From: Staphylococcus capitis subsp. capitis
Lineage (GTDB): Bacteria > Bacillota > Bacilli > Staphylococcales > Staphylococcaceae
DNA length: 64,000 nucleotides
NCBI RefSeq assembly: GCF_040739495.1
Contig: NZ_CP145263.1
Location: forward strand, 1,488,001-1,552,000
Reading direction: 5' to 3'
Each line of letters begins with the position of its first letter. Position 1 is the stretch's first letter. Below, one piece after another: positions 20,194 through 30,400 of this stretch. Under the pieces are notes generated by a model. It was not told the DNA's origin, made no database searches, and was given only the letters and a program-made list of their open reading frames with translations. The position numbers were made by a program, and so were the translations under genes.

Positions 20194-21165
20194 CTAAATA
20201 TTATATGATATATCATCACCGAAATCAACAGATAATAAATATTTTGCACGCGCTTTATCTTCATTCATTTGTTCAACTAAAGGATCTATACCCGAAAATT
20301 TAACTTCCGGTCTTAAGAAATAATGCCAATATACAATAACACGCTCACCATAAATATTTTCATCAAAATCAAAAATATTTACTTCTATAACAACTTCAGC
20401 TTTAGCTGGATCATGGAAAGTTGGCTTGACGCCCACATTGGCGACACCTCTATATATTTTACTTTCTGGACCAATTTCCATACTAACTGCATAGACACCT
20501 TTTTTAGGTAAGACATAATCGTCGCTTGGTTGAACGTTTGCCGTTGGGAATCCTATAGTTCTACCACGTTTTTCTCCTTGAACAACTGTTCCTTTAATTC
20601 TATAAAGATAACCAAGTTCTTCGTTAGCTTTTCTCAGATTCCCTTCAGTTAATGCTTCTCTTATCGCGGTAGTTGAAATCTTTTCAGAGTCTAATTCTTG
20701 TTTACCTACGATTGTAGTTTTAAAATCATTAGATTCTTGTAAAACAGTCATATTTCCTTTTCCGAATTTCCCAAAAGTAAAATCAAATCCAGCAATCACT
20801 TCTTTTACATTATTATTAATTACATATTCCTGAATAAATTCTTCAGAAGTGACACTAGCGAATCGTGATGAAAAATTAATAACTATACAGTAGTCAACAT
20901 CATGCTGTTCAATCATCTCTAATTTATCTGAAAGTGGTGTTAAATAAGTCGTACGTTTACGTTCTGGATTCAACACAACAGATGGATGTGGGTCGAATGT
21001 CATTACAGCTTTCTTTAAATTATTCTCTTCCGCTTTTTGATTCAATGCTTGAAACACTTTGTCATGACCTCTATGCATGCCATCAAAGAAACCAAACGCC
21101 ATCGCAACATTTTCATTAATTAATTGATCTTTTTGAATGGGATGGGTAACTTCTATCACTTTCAT
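20194..21165 (-). CDS. ribF: Bifunctional riboflavin kinase / FAD synthetase
   Basis: 323 residues. Converts riboflavin to FMN and FMN to FAD. The N-terminal adenylyltransferase domain has FGFFDGMHRGHDKVF (25-38), with the HxGH motif at H31-H34. The C-terminal flavokinase domain starts at about 185 and has GRTIGFPTANV and PKKGVYAV. It follows truB by 15 nt, so the two are probably cotranscribed. Confidence 0.97.
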   Translation of the reverse strand: MKVIEVTHPIQKDQLINENVAMAFGFFDGMHRGHDKVFQALNQKAEENNLKKAVMTFDPHPSVVLNPERKRTTYLTPLSDKLEMIEQHDVDYCIVINFSSRFASVTSEEFIQEYVINNNVKEVIAGFDFTFGKFGKGNMTVLQESNDFKTTIVGKQELDSEKISTTAIREALTEGNLRKANEELGYLYRIKGTVVQGEKRGRTIGFPTANVQPSDDYVLPKKGVYAVSMEIGPESKIYRGVANVGVKPTFHDPAKAEVVIEVNIFDFDENIYGERVIVYWHYFLRPEVKFSGIDPLVEQMNEDKARAKYLLSVDFGDDISYNI

Positions 21166-21180
21166 AAATGTATAACTCCT

Positions 21181-22098
21181 TTAGTTAAATACTTTTTTCG
21201 GTTTAATTTCATGTAGCTTCTCAGGATGTATCATATAAATGGCTAATGCTTTTTTTGACCTTTGATCAATAAAAACAAATTGTGCCTCGATTTCTTGATT
21301 TAAATCTTTAACATTAAATTTTTGTCCATTTAAAATTCTTTTCTTGAATGCTTCATCATCTACTTCAATCTCTTGCAATCCTTTTAAGCCATATTCTATA
21401 GGAAACAACTTATCTTGTAATGAATCATGCTCATGCATGTCCTTGATTTGTTCTAATTTTAGACTATTGTCGATTTGAAAACCGCCAGAAGAAATTCTTG
21501 TCAATCGAGACATATGAGCTGGATAACCTAATTTCTTTCCAATATCAGTAGCTAAAGTTCTTATATATGTGCCTTTGCCACAACTCACTTCAATCTCAAA
21601 ATGACATTGGTTATTTTGGAAAGTTAAATTCGAAATTCTATTAATATTTTTAATACGCACATGCCTTACAGGTCGTTCAACTTCTTCATTGTTTCGGGCA
21701 TACTCATAAAGTTTTTTACCTTTAACTTTAACAGAAGAATACATTGGTGGAATTTGTTCGATAACGCCTAAAAATCTTTCAAGGGTTTGATCTATATCCT
21801 GTTCAGTAACGTCGTCAGTATCAATTCCTTTAACCTCTAATATATCTCCAGTTTGGTCTTCAGTAGTTGTGCTTACGCCCAGAGTAACTTCAGCTTTATA
21901 TGTTTTACCCATCTCCATAACGTAATCACTCACTCTAGTTGCATTACCAAGACATATTGGAAGCACCCCATCTACCTCAGGATCCAATGTACCTGTGTGT
22001 CCAATCTTCTTCATTTTTAATATTTTTCTAAGTTTAAAAACGACATCATGGCTCGTTAAGCCTCTTTCTTTGAATACGGGTAACATACCGTTATACAT
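21181..22098 (-). CDS. truB: tRNA pseudouridine(55) synthase
   Basis: 305 residues. Makes pseudouridine 55 in the tRNA T-loop. The catalytic motif [15 protein letters not shown] carries the aspartate at D39; the usual A-T-G after the proline reads V-D-G. A C-terminal PUA-like region follows at about 245. It lies between rbfA and ribF; a terminator separates it from rbfA. Confidence 0.96.
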   Translation of the reverse strand: MYNGMLPVFKERGLTSHDVVFKLRKILKMKKIGHTGTLDPEVDGVLPICLGNATRVSDYVMEMGKTYKAEVTLGVSTTTEDQTGDILEVKGIDTDDVTEQDIDQTLERFLGVIEQIPPMYSSVKVKGKKLYEYARNNEEVERPVRHVRIKNINRISNLTFQNNQCHFEIEVSCGKGTYIRTLATDIGKKLGYPAHMSRLTRISSGGFQIDNSLKLEQIKDMHEHDSLQDKLFPIEYGLKGLQEIEVDDEAFKKRILNGQKFNVKDLNQEIEAQFVFIDQRSKKALAIYMIHPEKLHEIKPKKVFN

Positions 22099-22181
22099 GT
22101 TGTCACACCTTTAATCTACTGTTACTTTTACCTCAATCATTATAACATCTCTTTAGAAATAATTGCCCACTATTTTTACAT

Positions 22182-22228
22182 AAAAAAGTAGGCAAAGATT
22201 CATATAAGATTATATAAATCTGCCTACT
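22182..22228 (-). terminator. Terminator after rbfA
   Basis: Stem GTAGGCAGATT / AATCTTTGCCTAC (one bulge) with further AT pairs inside, then T6 on the minus strand. Closes the rimP-nusA-infB-rbfA operon. Confidence 0.85.
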
Positions 22229-22240
22229 ATGAATGAGAAA

Positions 22241-22591
22241 TTATTTATCTTCTTTGTGTAGATCTTGAATCATGCGTTCAATTTTATTTCCGTATTCGAT
22301 AGATTTATCATATTCAAATGTTAAATCAGGAATAATTCTTAAACGCATTCTTGAACCTAGCTCAGATTTAATAAAACCCTTAGCTTTTTCAAGTGCTTTA
22401 AATGTGTTGTCGATTTCTTTATTACTACCCAATACTGTTAAATAAACTTTAGCATGAGATAAATCATTCGTTAGTTCAACATCAGTAATAGTTAAAAATC
22501 CTACTCTTGGATCTTTTACTTTGTTATTAACTATATCCATGATTTCTTGTTTCATTTGTTCGCCAACACGTTCAGCTCTCATATTACTCAT
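22241..22591 (-). CDS. rbfA: Ribosome-binding factor A
   Basis: 116 residues, full length. KH-like protein that helps mature the 30S subunit and the 5' end of 16S rRNA. It begins [17 protein letters not shown], with the conserved [16 protein letters not shown] and [15 protein letters not shown]. Last gene of the nus/infB operon, followed by a terminator. Confidence 0.97.
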   Translation of the reverse strand: MSNMRAERVGEQMKQEIMDIVNNKVKDPRVGFLTITDVELTNDLSHAKVYLTVLGSNKEIDNTFKALEKAKGFIKSELGSRMRLRIIPDLTFEYDKSIEYGNKIERMIQDLHKEDK

Positions 22592-22748
22592 ATTATTTCA
22601 CCTCTTTATTTATATTTCTCTTCAAAATTAAATTACCTTTAGCAAGTAATATTTTATTAAACTACATAATTCTTAGCAATGCGCTTTACTAAAAATCTCC
22701 TCCCTATTTTATTAAATAGCGAGGAGATTGCATTAGTTTAAACATTTA

Positions 22749-24923
22749 TTATCGTTGAATTTCAACCATTTCAAACGCTTCGATAATGTCGCCTTCTTTT
22801 AGGTCATTATATTTTTCAATTGTGATACCACATTCATAACCTTGTGCTACTTCTTTAGCGTCATCTTTGAAACGTTTTAGCGTATCTAATTCACCTTCGA
22901 ATAATACAATACCGTCTCTAATTACTCGTACACCCGCATTGCGTGTGATTTTACCTTCTGTTACGTAACTACCTGCAATTGTACCAACTTTAGATACTTT
23001 GAATGTTTGACGAACCTCTGCTTGACCAATAACTTGTTCTTCATATTCAGGGTCAAGTAAACCTTTCATAGCAGATTCAATCTCTTCAATTACGTTATAG
23101 ATAACACGGTGTAATCGCATATCAACGTTTTCAGCTTCGGCAGCACGTTTAGCACCAGCATCAGGACGTACGTTGAAACCGATAATGATACCATTAGAAG
23201 CATTCGCTAATGTTACGTCGGATTCATTTACTGCACCTACTGCAGTGTGAATAATACGTACGTTTACGCCTTCCACATCAATTTTCATTAATGAAGCAGC
23301 TAATGCTTCAACTGAACCTTGAACGTCACCTTTAATGATAACATTTAAATCTTTCATTTCGCCTTGTTTCATTTGTTCAAACAAGTTATCTAATGAAACA
23401 TTTTTACTTTCTTGACGTTGTTGAATCACGCTTGCTTCATGACGAGCTTCACCGATACGACGTGCTTGTTTCTCATCACTAAATACTACAAATCGATCAC
23501 CGGCAAGTGGAACATCATTGATACCAGTGATTTCTACTGGTGTGGAAGGACCTGCTGATTTAATACGTTTACCTAAGTCATTAACCATAGCTCGAATACG
23601 ACCATACGTATTGCCGACTACGATTGAATCACCAACGTTTAAAGTACCATTTTGTACTAATAAGGAAGCTGCTGGTCCACGAGATTTATCAAGTTCAGCT
23701 TCTATAACTGTACCCACTACACGTTTATCAGGATTAGCTTTAAGTTCTTGCACCTCTGCAACAAGTCCAATCATTTCAAGTAAATCCTCGATACCGTCTC
23801 CACTTAAAGCAGAAAGTGGTACAAAGATTGTGTCACCGCCCCAATCTTCAGGAATAAGACCATATTCTGTTAATTCTTGCATTACACGGTCAGGGTTTGC
23901 AGTTGGTTTATCAATTTTATTAACCGCAACAATTGTAGGCACTTCAGCTTCTTTTGCATGGTTAATTGCTTCAATTGTTTGTGGCATCACACCATCGTCA
24001 GCTGCTACAACAAGAATTGTAATATCTGTCACTTGTGCACCACGCGCACGCATAGTAGTAAATGCTGCGTGTCCTGGAGTATCTAAGAAAGTAATTTTCT
24101 TTCCACCATTTTCAATTTGGTATGCACCAATATGTTGAGTGATACCTCCGGCTTCGCCTTCAGTAACTTTAGTGTGACGAATAGAGTCTAATAATGTTGT
24201 TTTACCATGGTCAACGTGTCCCATAATTGTAACAACAGCTGGTCTTTCAATCGCATCAGGATCTTCAGTTTCATCATCGAAATAGATAGATAAATCTTCT
24301 TCATCAATGACTACTTCTTGTTCAATTTCCACACCATAATCATCTGCAATTAATTCTAATGTTTCTTCATCTAACGATTGGTTAATGTTAGCCATAATTC
24401 CTAATAAGAATAATTTTTTAATGATACCTGAAGATTCAACATTAAGTTTCTCAGCTAATTCACCAACTGTAATTCCTTCTTGATACGTAATTTTAGAAGG
24501 CATTTCTTTAGGTTCTGAAGCTTGACTTTGCTGTTTATTATTTTTGTTGTTTTTGTTGTTTTTATTATTCTTGTTTTGTTGTTTACCTTTATTGTTCTGA
24601 CCATTCTTTTTGTTTTGGTTCTTTTGTTGATTATTACTTTTTTGCTGGTTACCTTTGTTGTTTTGTTTTTCTTTATTTGATTGATTACTTTTGTTGTTTT
24701 GATTTTGTTTATTATTAGATTTTTGGTGATTATTTTGAGTATTTTGTTTGTCGTCCGTATTTTGTTCTTTTTTGAACTTTTTATCCAAAGCTTTAATTTG
24801 GTCATCTTCTAAAGCTTGCATATGGTTCGACACTTCAACATTCATACTTTTTAACTCATCTATAATCTCTTTACTCTTTAGATTTAATTCTTTCGCATAT
24901 TCGTAAATTCTTTTTTTACTCAT
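22749..24923 (-). CDS. infB: Translation initiation factor IF-2
   Basis: 724 residues from the ATG at 24923 (AGGAG 7 nt before it); an upstream reading to 24947 runs into rplGA. The N-terminal IF2_N region begins [18 protein letters not shown]. Residues about 55-140 are an extreme Asn/Gln/Lys-rich low-complexity tract. The GTPase domain has [18 protein letters not shown] and NKID, followed by domains II, III and IV for fMet-tRNA binding. The biased tract also produces long false reading frames on both strands. Confidence 0.97.
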   Translation of the reverse strand: MSKKRIYEYAKELNLKSKEIIDELKSMNVEVSNHMQALEDDQIKALDKKFKKEQNTDDKQNTQNNHQKSNNKQNQNNKSNQSNKEKQNNKGNQQKSNNQQKNQNKKNGQNNKGKQQNKNNKNNKNNKNNKQQSQASEPKEMPSKITYQEGITVGELAEKLNVESSGIIKKLFLLGIMANINQSLDEETLELIADDYGVEIEQEVVIDEEDLSIYFDDETEDPDAIERPAVVTIMGHVDHGKTTLLDSIRHTKVTEGEAGGITQHIGAYQIENGGKKITFLDTPGHAAFTTMRARGAQVTDITILVVAADDGVMPQTIEAINHAKEAEVPTIVAVNKIDKPTANPDRVMQELTEYGLIPEDWGGDTIFVPLSALSGDGIEDLLEMIGLVAEVQELKANPDKRVVGTVIEAELDKSRGPAASLLVQNGTLNVGDSIVVGNTYGRIRAMVNDLGKRIKSAGPSTPVEITGINDVPLAGDRFVVFSDEKQARRIGEARHEASVIQQRQESKNVSLDNLFEQMKQGEMKDLNVIIKGDVQGSVEALAASLMKIDVEGVNVRIIHTAVGAVNESDVTLANASNGIIIGFNVRPDAGAKRAAEAENVDMRLHRVIYNVIEEIESAMKGLLDPEYEEQVIGQAEVRQTFKVSKVGTIAGSYVTEGKITRNAGVRVIRDGIVLFEGELDTLKRFKDDAKEVAQGYECGITIEKYNDLKEGDIIEAFEMVEIQR

Positions 24924-24927
24924 ATAA

Positions 24928-25245
24928 TCACTCCTTACGATATTCATCTATCATTGATAATAACTTTTTAGCAAAACCATTATCTGTTACACCAATATTC
25001 ACTCTCTCGCCTTTACCAAGTGCTCCCCCTAAATCAGCTCTCGTTCCAAAACACCTTATTGGAATATGATTACTCTTGCACTTGTCTTTCATAACTTTAA
25101 AAGTATTCTCAGACGCATCGGTAGCTACGATTACGAGCTTTATCTTTTTGGTTTTAATGTCGTTTAAAATAACAGATTCTCCACTTTTAACTTTTCCTGC
25201 TCTCATTGCTAAGCCAAGAAAATTAAGTATTTGATCTTTAATCAT
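24928..25245 (-). CDS. rplGA: L7Ae-family ribosomal protein-like (YlxQ)
   Basis: 105 residues of the L7Ae/L30e kink-turn RNA-binding family. [18 protein letters not shown] and the AGKV... / VIVATDAS segments are typical. The start overlaps the rnpM stop by 4 nt and the gene ends 4 nt before infB, so it is translationally coupled within the nus operon. The RNA target is not established from sequence. Confidence 0.93.
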   Translation of the reverse strand: MIKDQILNFLGLAMRAGKVKSGESVILNDIKTKKIKLVIVATDASENTFKVMKDKCKSNHIPIRCFGTRADLGGALGKGERVNIGVTDNGFAKKLLSMIDEYRKE

Positions 25246-25526
25246 TTAGGAATCTCTTCTCTATAAATTAAACGAATAATTTCTTTATATACCGGCTCTA
25301 GGGTTTCTTTAGAGGCGTTAAAGTATTTTTCAAGTAATTCTTTTTGTTGAGCCTTTTCAACTAAAGGAACATCTTTAGAAACATATGCGCCACGACCTTG
25401 TTTCTTCCCAGTCGCATCTGCAAAGATTTCGCCTTCTTTATTGATGACTACTCGAATCATTTCTTTCTTCGGATGCATTTCATTAGATATAATACATTTT
25501 CGCATTGGAATTTTTTTCTTTTTCAT
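25242..25526 (-). CDS. rnpM: YlxR-family RNA-binding protein (RNase P modulator RnpM)
   Basis: 94 residues of the DUF448/YlxR family. The signature RKCIISNEMHPKKEMIRVV and GRGAYVSKD are both present; the protein is strongly basic at the N-terminus (MKKKKIPMRK). In Bacillus the family binds and modulates RNase P. It lies between nusA and rplGA with overlapping or short junctions. Confidence 0.93.
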   Translation of the reverse strand: MKKKKIPMRKCIISNEMHPKKEMIRVVINKEGEIFADATGKKQGRGAYVSKDVPLVEKAQQKELLEKYFNASKETLEPVYKEIIRLIYREEIPK

Positions 25527-25542
25527 AAGTTAACACTCCAAT

Positions 25543-26766
25543 CTATTCTTCTGTATTTTTATCTTCTTCAGCATCAGATTCTTTTTCTTCATCAGTCTCT
25601 GCAGCTAATTCTGCTGTTGTTAAATTAGATTCTTCTAAATTAACATCATCAAATTCAACATCTTCATCACCAGTATTTACGATTTCATCAGCTACTTCTT
25701 CTGATTCAATCACAGGATAAACACCTGCTTCACGCGCATCAGATTCAGATTTAATATCAATCTTCCAACCAGTTAATTTAGCTGCTAAACGTGCATTTTG
25801 ACCACGTTTACCGATTGCTAAAGAAAGTTGATAATCAGGTACAACAACTACTGTTGATTGATTTTCTTCATCTACAATAACTTCTAGAACTTGTGATGGA
25901 CTTAAAGCATTTCTTACGAATACTTTAGGATCCTCATTCCATTGAACGATATCTATTTTTTCTCCACCAAGTTCTTCAACAACGGCCTCAACACGCGCAC
26001 CTTTAGAACCTACACATGCACCCACAGCATCAATATCTGGGTTTTCAGAGTAAACACTAATCTTAGAACGGTCTCCTGCTTCACGTGCTACAGACTTAAC
26101 GATAACAGTACCATCATAAATTTCAGGAACTTCTTGTTCAAATAAACGTTTTAATAAACCAGGATGACTTCTTGAAACGTAAATTTGAGGACCTTTAGTT
26201 GTTTGTTCAACTTTGTTTACATAAACTTTAATACGTTCATTAGGAATATAGCTTTCATTAGGACTTCTTTCCGCTTCAGATAAAACAGCTTCGATTCGAC
26301 CAAAATTAACATAAACATAGCGATGATCAACACGGTCAATCACACCTGTTAAGATATCTTCTTCTTTATCAATAAATTCATCATATAAAATTTCTCTTTC
26401 AGCGTCTCTTAATCGTTGCATAACTGCTTGTTTAGCCGCTTGTGCACCTACTCGTCCAAAGTCTTTAGGAGTAACATCTTCTTCATAGATATCACCGATT
26501 TCATAAGCTGGATTTTTAACTAATGCAGTGCTTAAATCTACTTCGTCTCTATCATCAAAGACTTCCTCTACAACTTCTTTACGAGCTATTACTCTAAACG
26601 AACCTTCATCCATATTCAATTCTACTCTTACATTTCTTGCACTATCATAATTTTTCTTATATGCAGTGATTAAAGCAGCTTCAATAGCATCGATAAGTAC
26701 TTCTCTAGGAATTTTCTTTTCCTTTTCTAAATATTCAGTAGCTAATAATAATTCATTACTTGACAC
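25543..26766 (-). CDS. nusA: Transcription termination/antitermination factor NusA
   Basis: 407 residues. N-terminal RNA-polymerase-binding domain, S1 domain (about 135-200), two KH domains (GACVGSKGARVEAVVEELGG and LSLAIGKRGQNARLAAKLTG), and an acidic C-terminal tail (DAEEDKNTEE). It lacks the C-terminal acidic repeats of the enterobacterial protein, as is usual in Firmicutes. Second gene of the operon after rimP. Confidence 0.97.
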   Translation of the reverse strand: MSSNELLLATEYLEKEKKIPREVLIDAIEAALITAYKKNYDSARNVRVELNMDEGSFRVIARKEVVEEVFDDRDEVDLSTALVKNPAYEIGDIYEEDVTPKDFGRVGAQAAKQAVMQRLRDAEREILYDEFIDKEEDILTGVIDRVDHRYVYVNFGRIEAVLSEAERSPNESYIPNERIKVYVNKVEQTTKGPQIYVSRSHPGLLKRLFEQEVPEIYDGTVIVKSVAREAGDRSKISVYSENPDIDAVGACVGSKGARVEAVVEELGGEKIDIVQWNEDPKVFVRNALSPSQVLEVIVDEENQSTVVVVPDYQLSLAIGKRGQNARLAAKLTGWKIDIKSESDAREAGVYPVIESEEVADEIVNTGDEDVEFDDVNLEESNLTTAELAAETDEEKESDAEEDKNTEE

Positions 26767-26786
26767 AGTTTTTCCTCCTCATCACG

Positions 26787-27254
26787 TTAAATCATAACAG
26801 CGTAACGTGCTTTAGCGATTTTATTTCTAGGTATTTCAATTTCTTTAGTTTTTGATTTTTCTTTTACTTCCATAACTATATTTTCTTCATCTACAGATTT
26901 TAAGATTCCTAACCACTCTTTATCACCTTCTATTGGCGCGTAAAGTGATACAAATATAGGTTGACTTACAGCATTTTGAAAATCTTTTTCTTTCTTAATA
27001 GGTCTTTCTGCCCCAGGAGATGCTACATCAAGGTAATACATTTCCGGGATAGGATCATTTTCATCCATTGCTTCGCTAATTTTTTCTGAAGCTAAAGTAC
27101 AATCATTAAGATCTACGCCACCCTCTTTATCGATGGATACTCTAAGAAAGCGATCTTTACCTTCTTTAACATATTCAATTTCAACAAGTTCAAATTTTAA
27201 GTCATCTAATATAGGCTGAATTATAGTTTCTACTTGTTCAGTAATTTTACTCAT
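26787..27254 (-). CDS. rimP: Ribosome maturation factor RimP
   Basis: 155 residues from the ATG at 27254 (AGGAGG 5 nt before it). A longer reading up to 27323 passes through a leader hairpin and is rejected. Needed for 30S assembly. Conserved stretches: GGVDLNDCTLASEKISEA and YYLDVASPGAERPI. First gene of the nus/infB operon, with a clear promoter and a structured leader upstream. Confidence 0.96.
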   Translation of the reverse strand: MSKITEQVETIIQPILDDLKFELVEIEYVKEGKDRFLRVSIDKEGGVDLNDCTLASEKISEAMDENDPIPEMYYLDVASPGAERPIKKEKDFQNAVSQPIFVSLYAPIEGDKEWLGILKSVDEENIVMEVKEKSKTKEIEIPRNKIAKARYAVMI

Positions 27255-27282
27255 ACAGGCCTCCTTTTTTGGCAAATAGAAA

Positions 27283-27304
27283 AGAGCGGGTATATGCCCA
27301 CTCT
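27283..27304 (-). promoter_or_regulatory. Leader hairpin upstream of rimP
   Basis: AGAGtGGG-CATATA-CCCgCTCT on the minus strand, an 8-bp stem with one G-T-type mismatch, followed by TTTCTATTTG. It lies between the promoter and the ribosome-binding site and could be an attenuator or a binding site for control of the nus operon. No direct evidence of function. Confidence 0.4.
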
Positions 27305-27338
27305 TCTGCCTGAGTTTAATCATTTTTTACACAATTTA

Positions 27339-27367
27339 AGTATATCATAACTCATGATACTAAACAA
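27339..27367 (-). promoter_or_regulatory. Promoter of the rimP-nusA-infB operon
   Basis: TTGTTT (27362-27367) and TATACT (27339-27344) on the minus strand with a 17-nt spacer and an extended -10 (TGA before TATACT). The predicted leader is about 78 nt. Confidence 0.65.
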
Positions 27368-27480
27368 ATTTCATAAGTTGTAGATGGAATTGAGGTGCTT
27401 TTAACATTGAATTGTTTAGCACCTTCATCCTAAATTTTTTGAAAATATTTTGATAATAAGCAATCATTTTCAAGGGCAAA

Positions 27481-30400
27481 TTACATGTCAAAAATAGATA
27501 ATTGCGCTTTATCTGGTAAACCTGGCAATGATCCCATTTCATCTAAGTAATCAATAACTTTTTGAGAAAGTCCCGCTTTCTTATTTAAATCTTCTTTGGA
27601 TAAGAAAGGACCTTCCTCACGTGCTTCAACAATCCGTTTGGCAACGTTCTCACCTAAACCAGGTACTGCAACAAACGGAGGAATAAGCGTGTCTTCTTCA
27701 ATAATAAAGTCGAAAGCCTGACTTTTTTCAAGACTAATTGGCTGCATGCGGAATCCTCGATGTGCCATTTCGTTCATGATTTCTAAAACTGTTAAAACAT
27801 CTTTTTCTTTTTTTTCTAAGTCCATATAACGAGAGTACATGTCTTTAACAGTGTTGCGAATGCTTGTTTTATCTTTAATCATTGTAATGAGATCAAAGTC
27901 AGAAGCTCTAATAGTAAAGTACGCTGCATAATAATAAAGCGGATGGTGTACTTTAAAATAAGCAATTCTTACTGCCATCAGAACATATGCTGCAGCATGG
28001 GCTTTAGGGAACATGTATTTAATTTTTCGGCATGAATCTAAATACCAGTCAGGTACATCATTTTCTTTCATAGCTTCGACCATTTCATCTGTTAATCCAC
28101 GACCTTTACGCACGAATTCCATTGTTTTGAAGGCCATAGATGGTTCTAATCCTGCGTACATAAGATAAACCATAATATCATCACGACAACCTATTACGCT
28201 TGATAAATCACAAATACCTTGTCGTATTAATTCCTGAGCATTACCAAGCCACACATCAGTACCGTGTGATAAGCCAGAAATTTGTACAAGCTCTGAGTAA
28301 GTTGTTGGTTTCGTATCTTCTAACATTTGTCTAACGAATCCAGTACCGAATTCAGGGACGCCAAATGTACCAGTTTTACATAATATTTCATCTTCAGTAA
28401 CACCTAAACTCTCAGGACCACTGAAAATTTGCATCGTATCTTTATCATCAACTGGAATAGTCTTAGGATCAATACCTGATAAGTCTTGAAGCATACGTAT
28501 CATAGTTGGGTCATCGTGCCCAAGTATATCTAGTTTTAAAACGTTATCATGTATGGAGTGGAAGTCAAAGTGTGTTGTCATCCAAGCTGCACTTTGATCA
28601 TCTGCAGGGAATTGTATAGGCGTAAAATCGTAAATATCCATATAATCTGGAACTACTATAATACCACCCGGATGTTGTCCAGTCGTACGTTTAACACCAG
28701 TGCAACCTTTAACCAATCTGTCAATTTCAGCTCCACGTTTATGGATACCTTGATCATTGAGATATCCTTTTACAAATCCGAAAGCAGTTTTCTCAGCAAC
28801 TGTACCAATCGTACCTGCACGGAAAACTTTATCTTCACCAAATAGCACTTTAGTATAGTTATGCGCGTTTGGTTGGTACTCCCCACTAAAGTTTAAATCA
28901 ATATCGGGAACTTTATCTCCTTTGAAACCTAAAAACGTTTCGAATGGAATATCTTGTCCTTCTTTAATAAGGTCATTACCACAAGTAGGACACTTTTTAT
29001 CAGGAAGGTCGAAACCTGAACCTACTGATCCATCATCAAAGAACTCGCTCGTTTTACAATGTGAACATATATAATGTGGAGGTAAAGGATTAACTTCGGT
29101 AATCTCAGTCATCGTAGCCACGAAACTAGACCCGACCGAACCACGTGATCCTACTAAATAACCATCATCAAGTGATTTTTTAACTAATCTTTGTGAAATC
29201 AAATAAATTACTGAGAAACCATTACCGATAATACTAGCTAATTCCTTCTCTAATCGATCTATAACGATTTGCGGTAAATCTTCACCATATAACTTTTTAG
29301 CATTAGAATAACTTAATTCACGAATCTCATCATTTGCACCTTCCATTCTTGGTGTAAATAATTTATCTTTAATCGGAACAACTCTCTCAATACGTTCGGC
29401 TAATTCGTTTGTATTTCTGACTACGATTTCATTCGCTTTCTCTTCTCCAAGAAAATGAAATTCGTCTAGCATTTCATCTGTAGTTCTAAAATGTGCTTCA
29501 GGTAACGTTGAACGATTTAATGGATTACCTGGTTGTGACGCAATTAAAATTTTTCTTGCAATTGCATCGTGTTCATATAAATAATGCACATTACCCGTCG
29601 CAATAACTGGAATATTTGCACTTTCTCCTGCTTCAATTAACCGTTGATAAATTTCTGTTAAAGTTTCATGATCACGAATTAATTCTCTGTCCATTAAATC
29701 TTGGTACAATGCAGGTGGTTGAACTTCTATAAAGTCATAATACTTTGCAATTTTTTCAACTTCTGATTGGTCTTTTTGCATTACAGCAGTAAATAATTCC
29801 CCTTCATCACATGCAGTACCAACCAATATCCCCTCTCTATATTCATTTAAAAGAGAGCGTGGAATTCTAGGTGTACGATAATAGTATTTTACTAAAGACG
29901 CACTTACGATTTTAAATAGATTTTTAAGTCCTTCTTGGTTTTGAACTATAAGTGTTACGTGAGATGGGCGTGCTCTTTTATAAGCATCTTCATTAGTTAG
30001 CTTTTTATTTATTTCCAAGTGATTTAGAACGCCGAGTTCTTTCATTTGTTGAATCATTTTGATGAAAATATATGCGGTTGCTTCAGTATCATAAATCGCT
30101 CTATGGTGTTGTGTGAGTTCGACGCCATACTTTTTAGCAAGGAAGTTTAAACCGTGTTTACCGTATTCAGTGTTAATCGTACGTGAAAGTTCTAATGTAT
30201 CGATGACACCGTTAGTAGACGGCCCAAAGCCTAAGCGCTCATAACCAGTATCAATAAATCCCATATCAAATGAGGCATTGTGAGCTACAAATATCGCGTC
30301 TCCAACCCATTCTTTAAATTCAGTTAACACTTCTTCAATTTCAGGAGCATCCGTTAGCATGTCGTCTGTGATATGAGTTAAATTAATGATTGTTTCAGAT

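Noticed and set aside
23518..24138. 206-codon open frame on the plus strand
   Set aside because: It lies wholly antisense to infB, has no ribosome-binding site, and its composition mirrors the opposite strand's codons.
24520..24770. Short tandem-like repeats that might suggest an array
   Set aside because: They are codon repeats for Asn, Lys and Gln inside IF-2, with no spacer structure; not CRISPR.
24455..24805. 116-codon lysine/threonine-rich frame on the minus strand
   Set aside because: Out-of-frame reading of the Asn/Gln/Lys-rich low-complexity tract of infB.
27360..27542. 60-codon minus-strand frame at the polC 3' end
   Set aside because: It begins inside polC in another frame and has no ribosome-binding site.
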